DNA from: Dyella lipolytica
GTDB lineage: Bacteria; Pseudomonadota; Gammaproteobacteria; Xanthomonadales; Rhodanobacteraceae
Length of the DNA stretch: 64,000 bases
Assembly (NCBI RefSeq): GCF_030160075.1
Contig: NZ_BSNQ01000003.1
Span: 1,898,373-1,962,372, forward strand
Direction: 5' to 3'
In this document: positions 10,759 to 19,691 of the stretch, one piece after another
Layout of the letters: each line of letters opens with the position of its first letter
How positions within the stretch are numbered: the stretch's first letter is position 1
The notes under the pieces: generated by a model
Databases searched by the model: none
What the model saw: only the letters and a program-made list of their open reading frames with translations
What the model was told of the DNA's origin: nothing
Program-made: the position numbers and the translations under genes

Positions 10759-11262
10759 TCAAAGCAACACGGGCCGATCCGGCAATTCGTCAGGCCTTGC
10801 CTTGCCGTGACTGGGAAAATGCTTTGCCAACAACGCATGCGTATCGGTAATGCCACGCAAGGCACCCGCACGCCATTGACCCGCCGCAAAGCTTTCGCGC
10901 ATGGCGTTACAAATCGCCGTCCATTCTTCAGGTTTGACCCGCCGCGCAATGCCACGGTCGGCCACAATCTCGATGCGATGCTCGGCCATCAACAGATACA
11001 GCAGCACGCCGTTGTTGTGTTCGGTATCCCAAACGCCCAATTGGCCGAAAATCTGCCGCGCGCGCGTGTTGGCATCCAACCCCGCCAGCACGGACTGCGG
11101 CGCCAGGCGCGCTTCGATCGCGAAACGCACTTCACCCAAATGCGTGTGCTCGCCATCCGCAATGGCAGCCGTCATATCGTCCAGCAAGGCGGGCGGAAAG
11201 CGACGATGCAGCTGGAACCAGCCATCGAACACATTCGCGAGCAGTCGTTGCGTGCGCGTCAT
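10759..11262 (-). CDS. TPM-domain protein (TLP18.3/Psb32/MOLO-1 family)
   Basis: A 167-residue protein without signal peptide; the start MTRTQRLLANVF is one base after the stop of the upstream TPM gene (TGAGATG). The fold family matches blocks such as VRFAIEARL and VWDTEHNNGVLLYLLMAEH. TPM domains have been reported as acid phosphatases or membrane-quality proteins; the exact role in proteobacteria is unknown. It forms an operon with the next TPM protein and LemA. The longer frame encodes Ala/Val-rich shadow sequence antisense to the Gly-rich tail and is not used. Confidence 0.85.
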   Translation of the reverse strand: MTRTQRLLANVFDGWFQLHRRFPPALLDDMTAAIADGEHTHLGEVRFAIEARLAPQSVLAGLDANTRARQIFGQLGVWDTEHNNGVLLYLLMAEHRIEIVADRGIARRVKPEEWTAICNAMRESFAAGQWRAGALRGITDTHALLAKHFPSHGKARPDELPDRPVLL

Positions 11263-11263
11263 C

Positions 11264-12154
11264 TCACCAGCTCCCCGAAGCACCGCCGCCGCCGAAGCTG
11301 CCACCACCACCGCTGAAGCCACCGCCTCCGCCAAAACCACCGCCGCCGCCGAAGCCTCCACCACCGCCCCAGCCGCCGAATCCACCCCAGCCACCACCGC
11401 CGATGGATCGCCCGGCGCCGGCCGGCAGTAGCATGAAAAGACCGCCCACTATCCCACCCAGAATGCCGATGCCGGCCGAGGCCAGCATCCACAGCAGCCC
11501 GCCGACCACGATGCCACCGAGAGGTGCACGCACAAAGGCGCTGGTGCGACCGAAGATGCCGCGCAAGATGATCACGGCGAATATCGCGAGGAAGAAGATG
11601 CCTTGCAGATCCGGGCCGTGCTGCTCGACATTGTTACCCTGCACAGGCGGTGGCAAGGACTCGCCGTTGATCAGCAGGGTCAACGCGCCGATCGCATCGT
11701 TGATGCCACCGGCGTAATCGTTACTGCGAAACTTCGGCGCGATGTACTCGCGAATGATGCGGGCACAAGCGGCATCGGGAATCGCACCTTCCAGCCCGTA
11801 ACCCACCTCGATGCGCACCTGCCGATCGTTCTTGGCGATAAACAGCAGAACGCCGTCATCGACACCTTTGCGACCGAGCTTGTTCGCTTCGGCCACCCGC
11901 AACGAATAATCGTCGACGGCGTCGGGTTGCGTGCTGCCCACCATGAGAACGACGAGCTGCGCACCCTTTTGTTTTTCCAGATTGGTCAGCTGCGCGTTGA
12001 GCTGATCGATCTGCTGCGGCGTCAAGGTTCCGGTGAGATCGGTGACGTGCTGCGTGAGCGTGGGCACCGCCGGAAGATCGTCAGCATACGAAGGCCATGG
12101 CGATAGCAGCGCTATCGCCACAACGATCCACAGGCGCACCAAGCGCCGGATCAT
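11264..12154 (-). CDS. TPM-domain exported membrane protein with Gly-rich tail (YgcG family)
   Basis: A 296-residue protein with an N-terminal signal peptide (cleavage likely after SYA, about residue 24). A TPM domain follows (about 35-160; block VRIEVGYGLEGAIPDA), then hydrophobic helices at about 180-250 and a C-terminal tail almost wholly of Gly with Ser, Phe and Trp, ending GGGASGSW. That tail is typical of the family. The domain should face the periplasm. It sits between lemA and a soluble TPM gene with one-base gaps, a widely conserved pairing of unknown biochemical meaning. Confidence 0.88.
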   Translation of the reverse strand: MIRRLVRLWIVVAIALLSPWPSYADDLPAVPTLTQHVTDLTGTLTPQQIDQLNAQLTNLEKQKGAQLVVLMVGSTQPDAVDDYSLRVAEANKLGRKGVDDGVLLFIAKNDRQVRIEVGYGLEGAIPDAACARIIREYIAPKFRSNDYAGGINDAIGALTLLINGESLPPPVQGNNVEQHGPDLQGIFFLAIFAVIILRGIFGRTSAFVRAPLGGIVVGGLLWMLASAGIGILGGIVGGLFMLLPAGAGRSIGGGGWGGFGGWGGGGGFGGGGGFGGGGGFSGGGGSFGGGGASGSW

Positions 12155-12155
12155 G

Positions 12156-12806
12156 TCAGTGTGCCGAAGCAGCAGGTGCCGGACTGGCCGGCGGCTGGGC
12201 GGCAGGTGCCGGCGTCCCGGATCCGAAATCGACCGTCGGTGCCGTGGAGATGGCCTTCTCGTTTTCTACGCTGAAGTTCGGCTTCACCTGGTAACCGAAC
12301 ATCTTGGCCGTAAGGTTGTTCGGGAATGTGCGAATCAGCGAGTTGTATTGCTGCACGCCCTGGATATAGCGATTGCGCGCGACGGTGATGCGGTTCTCGG
12401 TGCCTTCCAGCTGCGCCTGCAGGTTCTGGAACAGGCCGTCGGCCTTGAGATTCGGATAATTTTCGCTAACGGCCATCAGCCGGGATAACGCACTCGTCAG
12501 CTGACCTTGTGCCGCCTGGAACTTGGCCAGGGCTTCGGGATCGTTTGCCAACTCCGGTGTGACCTGGATGCTGCCGACGCGCGAACGGGCATCGGCGACC
12601 TCGGTGAAGACCTTGTCTTCATGAGCAGCGTAGCCTTTCACCGTGTTGACCAGGTTGGGTACCAGGTCGGCGCGCCGCTGATACTGGTTGAGCACTTCCG
12701 ACCACTGCGCCTTAACGGCTTCATCCTGCTTCTGGATCGAGTTGTAGCCACAGCCCGAGAGCATCAGGGCGAGCATCAACAGCACGAATACACGCAACGC
12801 GTTCAT
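12156..12806 (-). CDS. lemA: LemA-family lipoprotein
   Basis: A 216-residue protein starting MNALRVFVLL, with lipobox LSGC (Cys19), so it is probably a lipoprotein. GGAG lies 7 nt upstream of the start, which selects it over an ATG 19 codons earlier. The helical LemA core carries NQYQRRADLVPNLVNTVKGY and FPNNL. The C-terminal tail is rich in Ala and Pro. LemA proteins are found with TPM proteins, as here; they may form a membrane-linked scaffold, but function is not settled. Confidence 0.9.
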   Translation of the reverse strand: MNALRVFVLLMLALMLSGCGYNSIQKQDEAVKAQWSEVLNQYQRRADLVPNLVNTVKGYAAHEDKVFTEVADARSRVGSIQVTPELANDPEALAKFQAAQGQLTSALSRLMAVSENYPNLKADGLFQNLQAQLEGTENRITVARNRYIQGVQQYNSLIRTFPNNLTAKMFGYQVKPNFSVENEKAISTAPTVDFGSGTPAPAAQPPASPAPAASAH

Positions 12807-12882
12807 GGGAGTGCTCCAGTCCAGTGGAGTCGCCATTGCATCATTCCCCAGCCGGGTACGCAATGCTGCGATGTGGCACGAC

Positions 12883-13260
12883 CTAACCTAACCAGCGCGG
12901 CCCCAGAATCAGCCCCCAGCAAAGCGCCACCAGCACCAACAACAGAAACACCGCCGCCGAGCCCATGTCCTTGGCCCGACCCGCCAGTTCGTGAAATTCC
13001 GGGCTGACCTTGTCGACCACCGCCTCGATGGCCGAATTGAGCAGCTCCACCGATAGCACCAAGATCACTGGGAACACCAGGGCGATCTTCTCCAGCGCAC
13101 CGTGTCCCACCCACAGTCCGACAGGCACCAGGACCACGGTGAGCATGGCTTCCAGCCGAAACGAGGCTTCGTGGCGCCAGCCGGCGCGCAACCCGTTCAT
13201 CGACCAGCGAAAAGCGCGCCAGAGCTGGCGCGGATCGCCACGGAAGCCGTTACCGGGCAT
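12883..13260 (-). CDS. dgkA: Diacylglycerol kinase
   Basis: Small integral membrane kinase (125 residues, three helices) that phosphorylates diacylglycerol and so recycles it from membrane-derived glucan and LPS modification. The catalytic signature VELLNSAIEAVVDKV and the segment HELAGRAKDMGSAAV match DgkA almost residue for residue. The start MPGNGFRGDPRQ is chosen because the long upstream extension is unlike the family. It stands apart from lemA by about 76 nt and is divergent from the peptide transporter. Confidence 0.95.
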   Translation of the reverse strand: MPGNGFRGDPRQLWRAFRWSMNGLRAGWRHEASFRLEAMLTVVLVPVGLWVGHGALEKIALVFPVILVLSVELLNSAIEAVVDKVSPEFHELAGRAKDMGSAAVFLLLVLVALCWGLILGPRWLG

Positions 13261-13512
13261 GGCTGGAACTGCTTGCCAATGAGGGAGATACGGCTTTTTT
13301 CGGCATGGCGGGCAGCACTCCCAGGCAGCGGGCAACAGGCGCGCAATGATGCCACAAGCCGCCGCCGTCACCCTGGCGCCGCAGGATTTTGCTTGCCGCA
13401 ATGCAACTTCAAGCAAATGACGGATGCGTTACCCTTCGATGAATGTGCCCTGTCCAAGGGCTGCAAGAACGGGTCGCTCGCGACCTTGCAATAGACGTGC
13501 ACGGAATACTTC

Positions 13513-15063
13513 ATGGCAACTCAAACTCGCCCCGTTTCACAAACCCGCTCGTTCAGCACGGTCTTCCTGATCGAGATGTGGGAGCGCTTCGGCTTCTACG
13601 GCATGCAGGTGTTGATGGTCACCTTCATGATGAAGAAGCTCGGCTTCGTCGACACCAAGGCCAACCTGGTGTGGGGCGCCGCCGCTGCGCTGATCTACGC
13701 CACGCCGGCGATCGGCGGCTGGGTGGGCGACAAACTGATCGGCACGCGCCGCACGATGCTGATGGGCGCGGTGATACTGGCCGTCGGCTACGCGATGCTC
13801 TGGGTGCCTTCCGACACGGCCTTTATGACCTACGGCGCGCTGGGCGTGATCATCGTCGGCAACGGTTTCTTCAAGGCGAACTCCGGCAACCTTGTACGCA
13901 AGATCTACGATGGCGAAGACACGAAGATCGATAGCGCCTTCACCATCTACTACATGGCGGTGAACATCGGCTCGATGATCTCGATGACGCTGACGCCGTG
14001 GATCCGCGACTACATCGGCGGAAAGTACGGCGACTCGATGGGCTGGCACACCGCGTTCGGCGTCTGCTCCATCGGCCTGATCCTCGGCCTGATCAACTAC
14101 TCGCTGATGAGCCGCACACTCGCGCATATCGGCTCTCCGACGGACAGCAAACGCGTCGACAAGGGACGTCTGGCGCTAGTACTGCTTGCTGCGCTCGGCA
14201 TGGTGTTCGTTTCGATGTTCATCCTGCAGAGCGAGACCGTCGCCAAATGGTGCGTGTATATCGCCGGCGCGGTGATCCTCGGCATCTTCATTCACATGAT
14301 TCGCACCAGCCATTCCAGCGAGCGAGCGGGCTTGAGCGCCGCACTGGTGTTGGTGGTGCAAACCATTTTCTTCTTCATCTTCTATCAGCAGATGTCCACC
14401 TCGCTGAATCTGTTCGCGCAGAAGAACGTGGACCTGTCGTTCAACATCTTCGGCTTCCACCTGTTCACTTGGATCCCGGAGCAGTATCAGAACCTCAATT
14501 CGATCTGGATCGTGCTGCTTAGCCCGGTGCTGGTGCTCATCTACAACTCGTTGGGAAGGGTCGGCAAGGATCCGTCGGTAGCCGCCAAGTTCGCCTGGGG
14601 CTTCGCGGCCGTGGCGATCGGCTTCTTCATCTATGGCGTCGGCGCGAAGTTCGCGGTGAACGGTCAGGTGTCATCGTGGATCATGGTGTGGGGCTACGGT
14701 CTTTATTCACTGGGCGAATTGCTGGTGAGCGGCCTGGGTCTGGCGATGATCGCCCGTTACGTGCCCGAGCGCATGGGCGGTTTCATGATGGGTGCCTACT
14801 ACGTTGCGTCGGGTATCTCGCAGTATCTGGGCAGCGTGGTGGCGAATTACGCGCATATCCCGGAAGGTCTCAATGACCCGCTGCAGTCACTGACCATTTA
14901 CACGAGCCTGTTCAATAAGCTCGGTTTCGCCGGTGTAGCCTGCACGCTCGTCGCGGTCGCCATGCTGCCGCTGATGAACAAATTTTCGACCAGCCACTCG
15001 GATGCCGCGATCAACCACGACCCGCTGCCCGCTGTGCGCAGCGAGGAATTCAACACGCCTTGA
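13513..15063 (+). CDS. POT-family proton-dependent oligopeptide transporter
   Basis: Inner-membrane H+/di-tripeptide symporter of 516 residues with about 14 hydrophobic helices. The proton-coupling signature E-x-x-E-R-F at EMWERFGFYG (residues 21-30) is intact, and the block GNGFFKANSGNLV matches the PTR2 signature. The start MATQTRPVSQ precedes a short cytosolic tail. It is followed by a strong hairpin and then a sensor kinase gene, so it is probably monocistronic. The exact peptide range cannot be read from sequence. Confidence 0.93.
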   Translation: MATQTRPVSQTRSFSTVFLIEMWERFGFYGMQVLMVTFMMKKLGFVDTKANLVWGAAAALIYATPAIGGWVGDKLIGTRRTMLMGAVILAVGYAMLWVPSDTAFMTYGALGVIIVGNGFFKANSGNLVRKIYDGEDTKIDSAFTIYYMAVNIGSMISMTLTPWIRDYIGGKYGDSMGWHTAFGVCSIGLILGLINYSLMSRTLAHIGSPTDSKRVDKGRLALVLLAALGMVFVSMFILQSETVAKWCVYIAGAVILGIFIHMIRTSHSSERAGLSAALVLVVQTIFFFIFYQQMSTSLNLFAQKNVDLSFNIFGFHLFTWIPEQYQNLNSIWIVLLSPVLVLIYNSLGRVGKDPSVAAKFAWGFAAVAIGFFIYGVGAKFAVNGQVSSWIMVWGYGLYSLGELLVSGLGLAMIARYVPERMGGFMMGAYYVASGISQYLGSVVANYAHIPEGLNDPLQSLTIYTSLFNKLGFAGVACTLVAVAMLPLMNKFSTSHSDAAINHDPLPAVRSEEFNTP

Positions 15064-15070
15064 TCATCAT

Positions 15071-15099
15071 GCGATCCGCCGTCATACACGGCGGATCGC
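15071..15099 (+). terminator. Strong hairpin after the peptide transporter gene
   Basis: Perfect 12-bp stem (15071-15082 with 15088-15099, loop CATAC) starting 8 nt after the stop codon. There is no T-tract, so it may act as a transcript stabiliser or weak terminator ahead of the kinase gene. Confidence 0.55.
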
Positions 15100-15117
15100 A
15101 ACCACATTCGGCCGGCC

Positions 15118-16395
15118 ATGCCGCACCGCCAACTCAAGCAACCTATCGGACCTTTCGCGCTGACTCGCACCCTTGCGTGGCTGCGTTTGTGCGCTATCGC
15201 CGGCCAAAGCATGGCGGTGCTGGTCTGTGCGTGGTGGATGCAGATCAATATCCCGACACTGTCACTGCTGCTTGGCATCGATCTGCTTGCGGTATTCGCG
15301 GTATTCGCAGCGTGGCGAATCAGCCAGCCGTGGCCGGTACGCGAGTGGGAAACGGTGTGCCATGTCGCCGCTGATACGCTGGTACTGGGTTACTTGCTGT
15401 ACTTCACCGGCGGCGCAAGCAACCCCTTTGTCACCTTGCTATTGGTACCTATCGCACTAAGTGCCGCCGCCCTATCGGTGCGCGCCGTGCTGGCCGTTGC
15501 CAGCATCGCCGGAGCGGCTTACTTCGTTTTGCTGAGCTGGTATGTACCGTTGCCGATGAACGAGCGAATGGGCAGCGATCAAGGCTTCTCGTTGCATGTC
15601 GCTGGCATGGGCGTGAACTTCGCCATCACGGCGCTGCTACTCGGCTTCTTCATCAACCGATTGGCCACCGCTGTACGTATGCAGCAGCTGGAAGTGCAAC
15701 GCGCCCGTGAACGAGCATTGCGCGACGAAGGCATCCTGGCCATCGCCACGCAGGCGGCCGGCGCAGCGCACGAACTCAATACGCCCTTGTCGACCATGCG
15801 TACTCTGTTACCGGAACTGCGCCGCGAACATGCTGCGGATGCTGCGCTGGACGAAGATCTCGTGTTGCTGGAAGGCCAGGTCGAACGCTGCCGCACCATC
15901 TTGCGCGAGATGGTCGCGTTCGGAAAAGCGCAGTTGTCGCAGCAATCCGAGCGGATCGACTTACCATCCTTCATCCACGGCTGCGTAGAACGCTTCCAGC
16001 TTCTGCGCCCGGAGGCAGAACTCGAATTGCGCGTGCAGGCGGGCCTCGAAAACATCGTGCTGCGTACGCCACCCGGCTTACGCCATGCCCTGCTCAATTT
16101 GCTCAACAACGCCGCCGACGCATCGGCCTTGCGCGACTCCCACAGTGTGATGCTGGAAGTGCGCCGCGAAGGTCACTGGCTGGATTGGATCGTGCGCGAT
16201 CGCGGCCCCGGCTTTACGCCCTCGGGCGCTCCAGCCGCGATCGGCGAGAGCGGCAAGCAAAGCGGCCTGGGTATTGGCTTGGCGCTGGCCGAGGCGACCG
16301 CCGAGCGATTAGCCGGCGAGTTGATCACCGCCAATACCGAAAACGGCGCAGAAATGTGCTTGCGGCTGCCGATAGCAGTGATCGCTGAAGACTAG
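15118..16395 (+). CDS. RegB/PrrB-like redox-sensing histidine kinase
   Basis: A 425-residue membrane kinase. Up to six N-terminal helices (about 20-190) contain GGASNPF, the quinone-site signature of RegB. The H-box is GAAHELNTPLSTM with phospho-acceptor His218. Cys258 in QVERCRTIL lies in the dimerisation helix region where RegB carries its redox-active Cys. The ATPase domain follows with an N-box (LLNNAADAS) and G-boxes (DRGPGF, GLGIGLALAEA). The response regulator follows 59 nt downstream. By family, it should sense the respiratory quinone pool or redox state; target genes are unknown. Confidence 0.9.
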   Translation: MPHRQLKQPIGPFALTRTLAWLRLCAIAGQSMAVLVCAWWMQINIPTLSLLLGIDLLAVFAVFAAWRISQPWPVREWETVCHVAADTLVLGYLLYFTGGASNPFVTLLLVPIALSAAALSVRAVLAVASIAGAAYFVLLSWYVPLPMNERMGSDQGFSLHVAGMGVNFAITALLLGFFINRLATAVRMQQLEVQRARERALRDEGILAIATQAAGAAHELNTPLSTMRTLLPELRREHAADAALDEDLVLLEGQVERCRTILREMVAFGKAQLSQQSERIDLPSFIHGCVERFQLLRPEAELELRVQAGLENIVLRTPPGLRHALLNLLNNAADASALRDSHSVMLEVRREGHWLDWIVRDRGPGFTPSGAPAAIGESGKQSGLGIGLALAEATAERLAGELITANTENGAEMCLRLPIAVIAED

Positions 16396-16454
16396 GTGAG
16401 CGTTCGGTCTGCGTATCCGGCAAAATAGGCCTGCAGATACGTCAGGAAGTACCC

Positions 16455-17042
16455 ATGATTCACCCGAACCAAGCAAGCAGCATCCGTCCGCTGTTGATCG
16501 TGGACGACGATGCCACCTTCGTGCGCGTACTCAGCAGGGCACTGACATCACGCGGTTTCGAAGTACTCAGCGCCAGCGATGCCGACGAAGCCCGCGCACT
16601 GACACTACGCCATCAACCACGCCATTGCGTACTCGACCTCAAGCTGGGGGACGAAAACGGATTGCGACTGATACCCGAACTGCACGAACTCGTTCCGGAT
16701 ATGCGCATTCTGCTGCTCACGGGTTACGCATCGATCGCCACCGCTGTCGAAGCCATCAAGCGCGGCGCGCACGATTACCTGTCCAAGCCGGTCGACGCGG
16801 ATGCTGTCGTCCGCGCATTGCTTGACGGCGATACCGCACCACAAGGCGATGACGATGTGATGGACGCACCCGAGGCGCCGCTTGCACTGCGTCGCCTGGA
16901 ATGGGAACACATCCAGCGCGTACTCACCGAATGCGACGGCAACATCTCAGAGACGGCACGCCGACTCGGCATGCATCGCCGCACGCTGCAGCGCAAATTG
17001 AGCAAGCATCCGGTGCGCGAAAGGCCAACAAACGAGGGTTAG
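16455..17042 (+). CDS. RegA/PrrA-like response regulator with Fis-type HTH
   Basis: A 195-residue regulator and partner of the RegB-like kinase upstream. The receiver domain spans about residues 12-125 with the acidic pocket VDDD, phospho-acceptor Asp61 (CVLDLKLG) and Lys111 (YLSKPV). A linker follows, then a C-terminal Fis-type helix-turn-helix with GNISETARRLGMHRRTLQRKL, almost the RegA consensus. It probably controls respiratory and redox genes. Its stop lies 30 nt from the convergent peptidase gene. Confidence 0.92.
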   Translation: MIHPNQASSIRPLLIVDDDATFVRVLSRALTSRGFEVLSASDADEARALTLRHQPRHCVLDLKLGDENGLRLIPELHELVPDMRILLLTGYASIATAVEAIKRGAHDYLSKPVDADAVVRALLDGDTAPQGDDDVMDAPEAPLALRRLEWEHIQRVLTECDGNISETARRLGMHRRTLQRKLSKHPVRERPTNEG

Positions 17043-17072
17043 AAATCTGCGTTGCTGATCGTGCAGCACCCA

Positions 17073-18125
17073 CTACTCCGATGAGATTGGAGAGGGTGTC
17101 GACGAAGGCGCTGCTGGCGGATGATTCGAGGGGTCTGTCTCATCGTCATAGATGGCGACATGCGGCACGCCGTCGGCACCGATCCAACCACGGAACATGC
17201 CTTCGGTGTTGTAGGGCATGGCGATGTTGCCGTGGGTATCCAGCGCAATCGCACCACCGTTGCCGCCCATGGATGGAATTTCCTGATTGATGACCTCGGC
17301 GGCCGCACGTTGCAGCGGCTCGCCCAGCAATGACACCCTCATGCAAATCTCATGAGCGGCCACCGTGCGCATGTAGAACTCGCCCCAGCCGGTACCCGAA
17401 ACAGCGCACTGGGCGTTTGCGTAGGTGCCAGCGCCGATGATCGGGGAGTCGCCGACGCGCCCCCAACGCTTGTCGGTCATACCTCCGGTCGAGGTACCGG
17501 CAGCGAGATGTCCTTCGGTATCCAGTGCTACCGCGCCGACGGTACCGAAATGCTTAGCGGTCTCGAGATCCGCATGGGGTTGCTTTCCGGCATCCTCTTT
17601 CAATGCCTTCTGCAACTGCTGCCAGCGCTCCTCGGTGCGGAAATACGAAGGGTCAACCAAGGTGATGCCCTGCTCCTTGGCAAACGCCTCCGCGCCATCG
17701 CCGACCAACATCACGTGCGGCGAATGTTCCATCACCGCACGTGCCAACAGGATCGGATTCTTAACGCGATGCACACCCGCCACCGCGCCCGCGCGCAGCG
17801 TGTCGCCATCCATGATCGCGGCATCCAGCTCGTTCTTGCCGTCATGGGTGAATACCGAACCCTTGCCGGCATTGAAATCGGAATCGTCCTCCAGCACGCT
17901 CAGCGCCGTCGCTACGGCGTCGATGGCGGGCTTGCCGGCCTTGAGTTGCGCGTAGCCGTCCTCCAGCGCCTTGGTCATCGCCGCGCGCACGGCCTTTTCC
18001 TTGGTCGGATTCATGTCGCGCTTCACGACGCCGGCACCACCATGGATCACCAGGACTGGCGTGGTCGCGTGGCTCATGAAGGCCATGCCCAAACCGGCTA
18101 CTGCAACAAACAGGTGGCGATTCAT
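17073..18125 (-). CDS. Isoaspartyl peptidase/L-asparaginase (Ntn hydrolase), exported
   Basis: A 350-residue precursor that self-cleaves before a Thr nucleophile and removes isoaspartyl residues from peptides or hydrolyses asparagine. The N-terminal signal peptide is MNRHLFVAVAGLGMAFMSHA. The core begins LVIHGGAG, and the autocleavage site is HFG-TVGAVA with Thr195. The substrate-binding Gly-rich segment GTSTGG follows. The start at 18125 fits the signal peptide; a longer frame adds 60 unrelated residues. The start codon lies inside a strong inverted repeat. The C-terminal tail after about residue 330 is Pro/Ser-rich. Confidence 0.93.
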   Translation of the reverse strand: MNRHLFVAVAGLGMAFMSHATTPVLVIHGGAGVVKRDMNPTKEKAVRAAMTKALEDGYAQLKAGKPAIDAVATALSVLEDDSDFNAGKGSVFTHDGKNELDAAIMDGDTLRAGAVAGVHRVKNPILLARAVMEHSPHVMLVGDGAEAFAKEQGITLVDPSYFRTEERWQQLQKALKEDAGKQPHADLETAKHFGTVGAVALDTEGHLAAGTSTGGMTDKRWGRVGDSPIIGAGTYANAQCAVSGTGWGEFYMRTVAAHEICMRVSLLGEPLQRAAAEVINQEIPSMGGNGGAIALDTHGNIAMPYNTEGMFRGWIGADGVPHVAIYDDETDPSNHPPAAPSSTPSPISSE

Positions 18126-18162
18126 CCCATCACTCTCCCAATAGTGATGCCGTGATGGGATG
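18123..18162 (-). promoter_or_regulatory. Inverted repeat enclosing the peptidase start codon
   Basis: Arms of 11 bp (18123-18133 and 18152-18162) are perfectly complementary, and the left arm contains the CAT that is the start codon. A competing 7-bp stem (18128-18134 with 18144-18150) would place the GGGAG ribosome site in its loop. A TATACT box on the minus strand lies just upstream (near 18163-18170), so the hairpin may form at the very 5' end of the mRNA. The role as RNA switch or operator is inferred. Confidence 0.5.
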
Positions 18163-18216
18163 AGTATAACTAGCCATACCCAGGCGGGCGGACAACACTC
18201 TGCGACCTTCGTACTA

Positions 18217-18230
18217 GGTGACCGGTCACC
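18217..18230. promoter_or_regulatory. Perfect 14-bp palindrome upstream of the CoA-transferase gene
   Basis: GGTGACCGGTCACC is a perfect 14-bp dyad located 47 nt before the CoA-transferase ATG. Size and position suit the operator of a dimeric repressor, which is not identifiable here. Confidence 0.45.
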
Positions 18231-18277
18231 GATCCGTCGTATCCTAGGCAGCTGTCTCCCCGTATGAAGGCACCCCC

Positions 18278-19633
18278 ATGGACAAGGTTTATGCAAGCGC
18301 GGCACAGGCTCTGGACGGCCTGCTGTTCGATGACATGACCATCGCGGCAGGCGGCTTCGGCCTGTGCGGCATTCCCGAGAACCTGATCGGCGCGCTGCTC
18401 GCCGCAGGCACCAAGGGTTTGACCATTGTTGGCAACAACGCTGGTGTCGACGATTTCGGCATGGGTCCGTTGCTGAAGACGCGTCAGGTCAAGTGCGTCT
18501 ATGCCTCCTACGTGGGCGAGAACAAGGAATTCGAGCGTCAGGTGCTGGCCGGTGAGTTGGAATTGCATCTGGTACCGCAAGGTACGCTGGCCGAAAAGCT
18601 GCGCGCCGGCGGCGCAGGCATCCCTGGTTTCTACACACGCACGGCTTTTGGCACCAAGCTAGCCGAGGGCAAGGAAACCAAGCGTTTCGGCGACAAGGAA
18701 TACGTGTTGGAAGAAGCCATTCACGCCGACGTTTCGATCGTAAAGGCATGGAAGGGCGACAAGCTCGGCAACCTGGTGTTCCGCAAAACCGCACGCAATT
18801 TCAACCCGATGATTGCCACTTGCGGCAAGGTCTGCGTCGCTGAAGTGGAAGAGTTGGTCGACGTAGGCCAACTGGCACCGGATCAGATCCATGTCCCGGG
18901 CATCTATGTGGACCGCATCATTCAGGGCGTGAAATACGAGAAGCGCATCGAGTTCCGCACGGTGGCCGGCGCCAACACCGGCAAGGAAAGCCCGATCCGC
19001 ATCGCCATGGCCCAGCGCGCGGCGAAAGAGCTGCGCGACGGTTTCTATGTGAACCTCGGCATCGGCATCCCGACGTTGGTGGCAAATTACATTCCCGCGA
19101 ACATCGACGTGACGCTGCAGTCGGAAAACGGCCTGCTCGGCATCGGTCCGTTTCCGGACGACGCCCATGTCGATCCCGACCTGATCAACGCCGGCAAGCA
19201 GACGATCACCACCCTGCCCGGCTCCAGTTTCTTTTCCAGCGCCGAATCGTTCGCGATGATCCGCGGTGGCCATATCGACCTGTCGATTCTCGGCGGCCTG
19301 GAAGTGTCGTGCACGGGCGATCTGGCGAACTGGATGGTGCCCGGCAAGATGGTGAAAGGCCCCGGTGGCGCGATGGATCTGGTCAGCGGCGTAAAGCGCG
19401 TGGTGGTGCTGATGGAACACACGGCCAAAGACGGCTCGCCCAAGATCAAGAACCAGTGCGATCTACCGCTCACCGGCAAACAAGTCGTGGATCTGATCAT
19501 CACCGACCTGTGCGTGTTCGAGGTAGAGAAAGGCAAGGGCCTGACGCTGATCGAACTGCAGGAAGGCGTAACGGTGGATGATGTGAAGGCGAAGACGGGT
19601 TGCGCATTCGCGGTTCATCCGTCGCTGCATTGA
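18278..19633 (+). CDS. Single-chain succinyl-CoA:3-ketoacid CoA-transferase (fused A and B subunits)
   Basis: Transfers CoA from succinyl-CoA to acetoacetate, so that ketone bodies can enter the TCA cycle. A 451-residue frame contains the whole A subunit (about 1-232, ending near [12 protein letters not shown]) and the whole B subunit (about 245-451, from [19 protein letters not shown]) with only a short linker. The catalytic Glu lies in SENGLLG (Glu283). In most bacteria A and B are separate genes, whereas animal SCOT is a fusion. An internal ATG in front of the B part could still allow separate expression. A palindrome lies upstream and a terminator hairpin downstream. Confidence 0.93.
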   Translation: MDKVYASAAQALDGLLFDDMTIAAGGFGLCGIPENLIGALLAAGTKGLTIVGNNAGVDDFGMGPLLKTRQVKCVYASYVGENKEFERQVLAGELELHLVPQGTLAEKLRAGGAGIPGFYTRTAFGTKLAEGKETKRFGDKEYVLEEAIHADVSIVKAWKGDKLGNLVFRKTARNFNPMIATCGKVCVAEVEELVDVGQLAPDQIHVPGIYVDRIIQGVKYEKRIEFRTVAGANTGKESPIRIAMAQRAAKELRDGFYVNLGIGIPTLVANYIPANIDVTLQSENGLLGIGPFPDDAHVDPDLINAGKQTITTLPGSSFFSSAESFAMIRGGHIDLSILGGLEVSCTGDLANWMVPGKMVKGPGGAMDLVSGVKRVVVLMEHTAKDGSPKIKNQCDLPLTGKQVVDLIITDLCVFEVEKGKGLTLIELQEGVTVDDVKAKTGCAFAVHPSLH

Positions 19634-19655
19634 TACGGCTGAAAATCCGCCATGG

Positions 19656-19682
19656 GTTGGGGTGAGCGCAGCTAACCCCAAC
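19656..19682. terminator. Hairpin between convergent CoA-transferase and kinase genes
   Basis: GTTGGGGT and ACCCCAAC form an 8-bp stem around an 11-nt loop, which itself can pair AGC/GCT. It lies between two convergent stop codons. There is no long T-run, so termination strength is uncertain. Confidence 0.5.
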
Positions 19683-19691
19683 TCAGCCTGT

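Noticed and set aside
11263..11397. N-terminal Ala/Val-rich extension of the soluble TPM protein
   Set aside because: It lies within the Gly-rich tail of the upstream TPM gene in another frame; the one-base-gap ATG at 11262 is the natural start.
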